Below, in pieces: positions 59,273-64,000 of a stretch of DNA of 64,000 bases. Positions within the stretch are counted from its first letter, which is position 1; every line of letters starts with the position of its first letter. The translations under genes were made by a program, and so were the position numbers. The notes beneath the pieces are model-generated. The model was not told where the DNA came from, did no database searches, and saw nothing but the letters and a program-made list of their open reading frames with translations. Source of the DNA: Mycobacterium paraterrae (GTDB taxonomy: Bacteria; Actinomycetota; Actinomycetes; Mycobacteriales; Mycobacteriaceae); contig NZ_CP092488.2 in assembly GCF_022430545.2 (NCBI RefSeq), positions 1,116,001 to 1,180,000 of the forward strand, read 5' to 3'.

Positions 59273-60073
59273 GTGAGCGAGTCCAAAACCGAGCCCGATG
59301 CCCTCATTGAGCAGCGCGGACACACCCTGATCCTGACCTTGAACCGGCCCGAGGCCCGCAACGCACTTTCCACCGAGATGCTCTCGATCATGGTCGAGGC
59401 CTGGGATCGCGTGGACACCGATCCCGACATTCGCTGCTGCATCCTGACCGGTGCCGGCGGCTACTTTTGCGCGGGCATGGACCTCAAGGCCGCGACCGCC
59501 CGGCCGCCGGGTGACTCGTTCAAAGACGGCAGCTACGACCCGTCGCGTATTGACGCCCTGCTCAAGGGACGGCGGCTGACCAAGCCGCTGATCGCCGCCG
59601 TCGAGGGTCCGGCCATCGCCGGCGGGACCGAAATCCTGCAGGGCACCGACATCCGCATCGCCGGCGAGAGCGCGAAGTTCGGCATCTCCGAAGCCAAGTG
59701 GAGCCTGTACCCGATGGGCGGCTCGGCGGTACGACTGGTGCGGCAGATTCCTTACACGATCGCCGCCGACTTGCTGTTGACCGGACGGCACATCACCGCC
59801 GCGGAGGCGCTGTCGTACGGGCTGATCGGCTACGTGGTTCCCGACGGCACGGCGCTGGACAAGGCGCTGGAGATCGCCGACGTAATCGCCAACAATGGCC
59901 CGCTGGCGGTGCAGGCCATCCTGCGGTCGATCCGCGAGACCGAGGGTTTGCACGAGAACGACGCGTTCAAGATCGACACGCAGCTGGGCATCAGCGTGTT
60001 CCTGTCCGAGGACGCGAAGGAAGGCCCGTTGGCATTCAAGGAGAAGCGCGCCCCGCAGTTCAAGAACCGCTGA
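59273..60073 (+). CDS. echA19: Enoyl-CoA hydratase EchA19
   Basis: A 266-aa crotonase acting in cholesterol side-chain beta-oxidation. It has LNRPEARNALS, GAGGYFCAGMDLK and the catalytic-Glu region GGTEILQGTDIRIA. GTG 59273 with GGAAGG about 10 nt upstream. It is convergent with cyp142; the Rv3517 gene that follows it in Mtb is missing here. Confidence 0.95.
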   Translation: MSESKTEPDALIEQRGHTLILTLNRPEARNALSTEMLSIMVEAWDRVDTDPDIRCCILTGAGGYFCAGMDLKAATARPPGDSFKDGSYDPSRIDALLKGRRLTKPLIAAVEGPAIAGGTEILQGTDIRIAGESAKFGISEAKWSLYPMGGSAVRLVRQIPYTIAADLLLTGRHITAAEALSYGLIGYVVPDGTALDKALEIADVIANNGPLAVQAILRSIRETEGLHENDAFKIDTQLGISVFLSEDAKEGPLAFKEKRAPQFKNR

Positions 60074-60085
60074 GGCGTCTTTTGC

Positions 60086-60111
60086 CGAGCGCCCGGCTGG
60101 ACGGGCGCTCG
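60086..60111. terminator. Bidirectional terminator between echA19 and cyp142
   Basis: CGAGCGCCCG (60086-60095) pairs perfectly with CGGGCGCTCG (60102-60111) around a 6-nt loop in the 44-nt convergent gap. It serves both genes. Confidence 0.7.
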
Positions 60112-60117
60112 ACGCGC

Positions 60118-61341
60118 TTAGCTCAACAGCGGCGCCGTCGGCGTGAACACCATCGGCATCGACTCCAGGCCGCTGACGAAGTTGGCTGGGCGCAAGGGCA
60201 ATCCGTCGCTCTCGTCAGCCAGCCGCAGATCGGGCAGACGCTCCAGCACCCGCTCGGTCATCAGACGCAGTTCCAACCGGGCCAACTGATTACCCAGACA
60301 GAAATGCGTGCCGAAGCCGAAAGCAACGTGGCTGTTGGGGTCTCGCCGCATGTCGAAGGTGTCGGCGTTGTCGAACACCGACTCGTCGAAGTTCGCCGAC
60401 TCGAACAGCAGCATGATCTTTTCGCCCTGCTTCAGCTCAGTGCCGTGAAATTCGGTGTCCGCAGTCAACGTTCGGCACATGTTCTTCACCGGTGAGGTCC
60501 AGCGCAGCATCTCCTCGATCGCGCCGGGCAGCAGCGACCGGTCGGCGCGCAGCGCATCCCACTGATCGCGGTGCCGTACCAATTGCTCGGTCCCGCCGGA
60601 CAGCGTGTGCCGCGTCGTTTCGTCACCGCCGATCAGAATGAGCAGGGTCTCCATCACGATCTCGTCGTCGCTCATCCGCTGGCCCTCGACTTCCGAGTTC
60701 ACCAGGATCGAGAAGAGGTCGTCGGTCGGCTCGGCGCGGCGCTTGGCGATGATGCCCATCGTGAATTCGGTGTAGGCCGCAAAGGCATTCAGCACCGTCT
60801 GGAACTCCGGGCCGGTCGGGTCGATGTGTGAGCTCAGCCCGGTCACCAGGTCGTCCGACCACTGCAACAGCATGCCGCGCTCCTCGGGCAGCACGCCCAG
60901 CATGTCGCCGATGACCGCCATCGGCAGTGGTGCGGCGATGTCGCGGACGAAGTCACATTCCCCGCGTTCGCAGACGGCATCGATCAAGGTGTCACACAAC
61001 CGGCCGATCGACGGCTCCTTCTCGGTAACACGCTTGCGGGTGAAGCCGGCGTTGACCAGCTTGCGGCGCACCAGGTGTGACGGGTCGTCCATGTCGATCA
61101 TGTACGGCATACCAGGCTGATCCGGTCGAATGCCGCCGGTGTTGGAGAACAGTTCCGGGTTGCGCTCGGCGTCGATGATCGCTTGGTAGGTCGTCGCACC
61201 GGCCAGGCCGTTGCGGTCGCGGAACACCGGCTGGTTGGCCCGCATCCACCGGTATGCCTCGCGCGAAGCCTCGCGGTCGGCGTAGAAGTTGCCGTCCGCC
61301 AGGTCGATGTTCACGATCGTGGACGGGATGGTTGACGTCAT
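60118..61341 (-). CDS. cyp142: Cytochrome P450 CYP142 (steroid C26 hydroxylase)
   Basis: A 407-aa P450. The heme-binding motif FGFGTHFCLGN has Cys348, the I-helix motif GGDETT is at 238-243, and ExxR is at 277-280. CYP142 oxidises the C26/27 terminal methyl of cholesterol and cholestenone, a backup to CYP125. ATG 61341 overlaps the upstream gene's stop (ATGA). FdxD at 49924 is a likely electron donor. Confidence 0.95.
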   Translation of the reverse strand: MTSTIPSTIVNIDLADGNFYADREASREAYRWMRANQPVFRDRNGLAGATTYQAIIDAERNPELFSNTGGIRPDQPGMPYMIDMDDPSHLVRRKLVNAGFTRKRVTEKEPSIGRLCDTLIDAVCERGECDFVRDIAAPLPMAVIGDMLGVLPEERGMLLQWSDDLVTGLSSHIDPTGPEFQTVLNAFAAYTEFTMGIIAKRRAEPTDDLFSILVNSEVEGQRMSDDEIVMETLLILIGGDETTRHTLSGGTEQLVRHRDQWDALRADRSLLPGAIEEMLRWTSPVKNMCRTLTADTEFHGTELKQGEKIMLLFESANFDESVFDNADTFDMRRDPNSHVAFGFGTHFCLGNQLARLELRLMTERVLERLPDLRLADESDGLPLRPANFVSGLESMPMVFTPTAPLLS

Positions 61342-62054
61342 GAGATCTCCTGCGCGTCGCCGAATGTCATACGTACGTGGTCAGCAGAGCTGGATAGCAT
61401 CGCGCGCTTCGGAAGGCCCAGCGACGCAAGTTCTTTCGCGTATGGATGATCGCCCAGTCGGACACGAACTCCGCCGAATCGAGTGCGCACACCGTCAAGC
61501 GTGTGTTCAAAGCGCGTCTCACGGGTGACGCCGTCGCGATGCGAATAGCTGCGCTGCTCTTGATGGCGCGGAGTCAACCGGATCGGCAGGCCGCGTCGAA
61601 AATCCATACCCACGGCGAACTGCCCGTCGACGCGCAGGTCGAAAGTGAAGTGGCGGTCGTCTCGAATGGTGAAGTCCGCCATCACCTTCGGGTAGCCCCA
61701 GATCTTGGTTCCCGCTTCCAAGGTGAACTCCTGGTCCACCGGCAGATGATGAATGAACGCGCCCGCCGACCGCAACGCGCCGGGCCCACTCGCATCCGAC
61801 CCCGGCTGGTTGACCATGATGCTGGTCCCGAATTCGTAGTACTGCCCCAGGTCGCCGTCGACGTAGTGCATCAACATCAGGACCGCGACCGCGCGCCCGG
61901 GCAGATAGCGGCAGACCTGCAAGCCGCTGTAGTCGATCAACGCTTGCGCGGCTTCGGCGTCCACCGAGAACATGGCCATGTGCTGGGTCGCCTTACGGAT
62001 CTGCACCGGCATGGTGATCACCGTGCCCGCGATAGTGTGCTGCGAGGCTGTCAT
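61338..62054 (-). CDS. Acetoacetate-decarboxylase-fold protein (Rv3519 homologue)
   Basis: A 238-aa protein of the acetoacetate decarboxylase superfamily: GRAVAVLMLMHYVDGDLGQYYEFGTSIMV, HLPVDQEFTLEAGTKIWGYPKV and FDLRVDGQFAVGM. The lysine in WGYPKVMAD corresponds to a family-conserved position. The function in steroid metabolism is undetermined. ATG 62054 is chosen because the upstream in-frame start would overlap the KstR site. Coupled to cyp142. Confidence 0.88.
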   Translation of the reverse strand: MTASQHTIAGTVITMPVQIRKATQHMAMFSVDAEAAQALIDYSGLQVCRYLPGRAVAVLMLMHYVDGDLGQYYEFGTSIMVNQPGSDASGPGALRSAGAFIHHLPVDQEFTLEAGTKIWGYPKVMADFTIRDDRHFTFDLRVDGQFAVGMDFRRGLPIRLTPRHQEQRSYSHRDGVTRETRFEHTLDGVRTRFGGVRVRLGDHPYAKELASLGLPKRAMLSSSADHVRMTFGDAQEIS

Positions 62055-62065
62055 CCGGCCTAATC

Positions 62066-62079
62066 TAGAACCCGTTCTA
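62066..62079. promoter_or_regulatory. KstR operator upstream of the Rv3519-cyp142 operon
   Basis: TAGAACCCGTTCTA, a perfect and fully symmetric motif, 11 nt before the Rv3519-like start and 19 nt after the Rv3520c-like stop. Confidence 0.85.
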
Positions 62080-62098
62080 GATGACCGCAAGCACCGCC

Positions 62099-63130
62099 TC
62101 ACACGAGGCTGGCCAGCTCCTGGACCTGCTCTTTACTGCGGCCGCTGACAACCATCATGGTCACCCCGGACGCTTCCCAAGCCTTGATTTGCTTACGCAC
62201 GTAGTCGACATCCCCGACGATCGCGGCATCGTCGATCACCTCGTCCGGGATGATCTCGGCTGCTTTATCCTTCTGGTTGCTGCGGAACAGCTTGGTCACG
62301 TCGTCGACCACTTCCTCGTAGCCCATCCGGCGGTAGACGTCGGCATGGAAGTTGGTGTCCTCGGCTCCCATCCCGCCCATGTAGAGCGCGATGTAGGGCT
62401 TCATCGCCGCGAAGGCGGCGGGTCGGTCGTCGGTGATGACGATGTTGGCCGTCGCACAGATCTCGAAGGTGTCCCGGTCACGACGGGCACCGGGCCGGGC
62501 GAAGCCCTCGTCCAACCATTCGTTGTAGGTGTCGGCCATCCGCGGCGTATAGAAGATCGGCAGCCAGCCGTCGCAGACTTCGGCGGCCAGCGCCACGTTC
62601 TTCGGCCCTTCGGCACCGAGCATGATCGGGATGTCCGAGCGCAGCGGGTGGGTGATCGGCTTGAGAGGCTTGCCCAGACCCGTTGCCCGCTCGCTCTTCA
62701 ACGGCAGCGGGTAGTGCGGACCTTCACTGGTCACCGGCTTCTCCCGGGCCCACACCTGCCGGATGATGTCGACGTACTCGCGGGTACGGGCCAGCGGCTT
62801 GGGGAACGGCTGGCCGTACCAGCCTTCGACCACCTGCGGTCCCGACACACCGAGTCCCAGGATGTGACGGCCACCGGACAGGTGATCGAGGGTCAGCGCC
62901 GCCATCGCGCAGGCGGTCGGCGTACGCGCGGACAGCTGCACCACCGACGTGCCGAGCCTCAGTCGTTGCGTCGACGAGCCCAACCACGCCAGCGGGGTAT
63001 AGGCGTCGGATCCCCAGGCCTCGGCGGTGAACACCGCGTCGAACCCGGCGTCCTCGGCCGCCAGCACGAGTTCGGCGTGGTTGTCGGGTGGCTGGGCGCC
63101 CCAATATCCCAGCTGGAGTCCAAGCTTCAT
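62099..63130 (-). CDS. Luciferase-like, probably F420-dependent, oxidoreductase (Rv3520c homologue)
   Basis: A 343-aa TIM-barrel protein of the luciferase-like/F420-dependent family: MKLGLQLGYWGA, TAEAWGSDAYTPLAWLG, LGLGVSGPQVVEGWYGQPF, and VMLGAEGPKNVALA-like IMLGAEGPKN. Mtb has many such F420 enzymes; the substrate of Rv3520c is unknown. ATG 63130 begins the conserved sequence. KstR site about 47 nt upstream. Confidence 0.88.
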   Translation of the reverse strand: MKLGLQLGYWGAQPPDNHAELVLAAEDAGFDAVFTAEAWGSDAYTPLAWLGSSTQRLRLGTSVVQLSARTPTACAMAALTLDHLSGGRHILGLGVSGPQVVEGWYGQPFPKPLARTREYVDIIRQVWAREKPVTSEGPHYPLPLKSERATGLGKPLKPITHPLRSDIPIMLGAEGPKNVALAAEVCDGWLPIFYTPRMADTYNEWLDEGFARPGARRDRDTFEICATANIVITDDRPAAFAAMKPYIALYMGGMGAEDTNFHADVYRRMGYEEVVDDVTKLFRSNQKDKAAEIIPDEVIDDAAIVGDVDYVRKQIKAWEASGVTMMVVSGRSKEQVQELASLV

Positions 63131-63177
63131 TCGTCCACCTTCCGCCGCAGGTCTTGACCCTATCTTGAATCCATTCT

Positions 63178-63191
63178 TAGAACCTGTTCTA
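63178..63191. promoter_or_regulatory. KstR operator between Rv3520c and Rv3521 homologues
   Basis: TAGAACCTGTTCTA, a perfect motif in the 70-nt divergent gap, 9 nt before the Rv3521-like GTG. Confidence 0.88.
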
Positions 63192-63200
63192 CTCGACACT

Positions 63201-64000
63201 GTGACCACCAGCCAAAGCAGCCCGGTGCAGATCGATACCCATCAGAAGGTTCTCTCGGCGCCTCTGAAGCTCTCGTTCGACTACACCCGTTCAGTCGGCC
63301 CCACCCTAAGTGAGTTCTTCACCGCCCTACGTGGACGACACATCGTCGGCGTCCGGGGATCGGACGGCCGAATCTATGTCCCGCCCGCCGAGTTCGACCC
63401 GGTGACCTACGAGCGCTTGACCGAGATCGTTCCGGTCGACAGCGTCGGGACGGTGTTGTCGTGGACCTGGCAGCCGGAACCGCTTGCGGGGCAACCGCTG
63501 GACCGCCCGTTCGCCTGGGCGCTGATCAAGCTCGACGGCGCCGACGTTCCCCTGTTGCACGCGGTGGACGCCGGATCGCCCGACGCGATCAGCAGCGGCG
63601 CTCGGGTGCACGTCCACTGGGCCGAGGAGACGGTCGGCGCGATCACCGACATCGCCTACTTCGCGCTGGGCGATCAGGCCGAGCAGGTGTCGGACGTCAA
63701 GGACGACCGCGAGCCGGTAACGGTCCAAGTGACGCCGAGCAGCATCGAAATCCAGCACACCGCTTCACTTCCCGAGACCGCATTCCTGCGCGGCCTCGAG
63801 GAGGGCAAGTTGCTGGGAGCACGCACCGGCACGACCGGCAAGGTGTACTTCCCCCCGAAGGAAGCCGATCCTGCGACCGGTCTGGAACTCGACAACTTCA
63901 TCGAGCTGCCCGATAAGGGCACCGTCACGACGTTCGCGATCATCAACATTCCGTTCGCCGGCCAGCGCATCAAGCCGCCGTACGTCGCGGCTTACGTTCT
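63201..64000 (+). CDS. DUF35/OB-fold acyl-CoA-associated protein, two-module (Rv3521 homologue), truncated by window end
   Basis: The first 266 residues are in the window (Rv3521 is about 300 aa). Two similar modules each begin with a helix-turn (SVGPTLSEFFTALRGRHIVGVR; PETAFLRGLEEGKLLGARTG) and continue with an OB-fold (IYVPPAEFDPVT; VYFPPKEADPATG), the DUF35 pattern. Cysteines of a zinc ribbon are not seen. Such proteins pair with Ltp/thiolase-like enzymes in steroid side-chain cleavage; in Mtb Rv3521 is followed by ltp4 and ltp3. GTG 63201 directly follows the KstR site. Confidence 0.88.
   Translation, partial: MTTSQSSPVQIDTHQKVLSAPLKLSFDYTRSVGPTLSEFFTALRGRHIVGVRGSDGRIYVPPAEFDPVTYERLTEIVPVDSVGTVLSWTWQPEPLAGQPLDRPFAWALIKLDGADVPLLHAVDAGSPDAISSGARVHVHWAEETVGAITDIAYFALGDQAEQVSDVKDDREPVTVQVTPSSIEIQHTASLPETAFLRGLEEGKLLGARTGTTGKVYFPPKEADPATGLELDNFIELPDKGTVTTFAIINIPFAGQRIKPPYVAAYV

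Noticed and set aside
62081..63157. 358-aa open frame antisense to the Rv3520c homologue
   Set aside because: His/Gly/Asp-rich antisense artefact of high GC; opposite strand has clear family motifs.

Overview
The window is chromosomal DNA of a Mycobacterium (sensu lato). It is GC-rich, uses many GTG/TTG starts, has stop/start overlaps (ATGA, GTGA, TGATG) throughout, and carries mycobacterial hallmarks: phoPR, a complete mce4 locus, fadE26-fadE27-fadD17, fadD19-echA19, cyp142 and KstR-type operators. Correspondence to M. tuberculosis (Mtb) Rv numbers is from memory of protein sequence and gene order; no search was run. No insertion sequence, prophage, CRISPR array or PE/PPE gene was seen.

Layout. 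(1) 1-5.5 kb: the phoPR neighbourhood (Rv0761c-Rv0756c order), with an SDR inserted between the Rv0760c- and Rv0759c-like genes, a small membrane-protein gene directly after phoR, and a decapeptide-repeat protein divergent from phoP; it ends at a tRNA-Thr(TGT). (2) 5.6-10.6 kb: a Thr/Pro-rich secreted protein, an Ami1-like amidase, an aminoglycoside-phosphotransferase-like kinase, a metallo-beta-lactamase-fold hydrolase and a LytR-CpsA-Psr ligase. (3) 10.6-35.9 kb: a catabolic island with HsaA-, HsaC- and HsaD-like proteins, a KshA-like Rieske oxygenase, a KstD-like dehydrogenase plus a second flavoprotein of that superfamily, two Baeyer-Villiger-type monooxygenases, six SDRs, two HSL-family esterases, a thioesterase, SnoaL/Dabb-type small proteins, an amidohydrolase, a crotonase-family protein and IclR and PadR regulators. 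(4) 36-64 kb: the canonical cholesterol region, Rv3489-otsA-Rv3491, mce4 with its accessory genes, hsd4A-fdxD, fadE26-fadE27-fadD17, ilvX, fadD19, echA19, cyp142, Rv3519, Rv3520c and the start of Rv3521.

How it works together. Region 4 covers cholesterol uptake (Mce4/YrbE4) and side-chain activation and degradation (Cyp142 with FdxD, FadD19, FadE26/27, EchA19, Hsd4A). Perfect 14-bp KstR motifs (TnnAACnnGTTnnA) sit before yrbE4A, between fdxD and fadE26, between fadD19 and echA19, before the Rv3519 homologue, and between Rv3520c and Rv3521. Region 3 encodes a parallel, ring-directed set of enzymes: KstD and KshA would open ring B, and the HsaA/C/D-like enzymes would hydroxylate, cleave and hydrolyse the resulting phenol. 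Apart from one perfect KstR site before the SDR at 34.0-34.8 kb, I saw no KstR motif in its intergenic regions, and it has its own PadR and IclR genes. It resembles the PadR-controlled C-19+ steroid cluster described in M. smegmatis, with additions (two BVMO/SDR pairs, esterases, an unrecognised 358-aa protein) that could let it accept C21 or other ketone-bearing steroids. That last step is inference.
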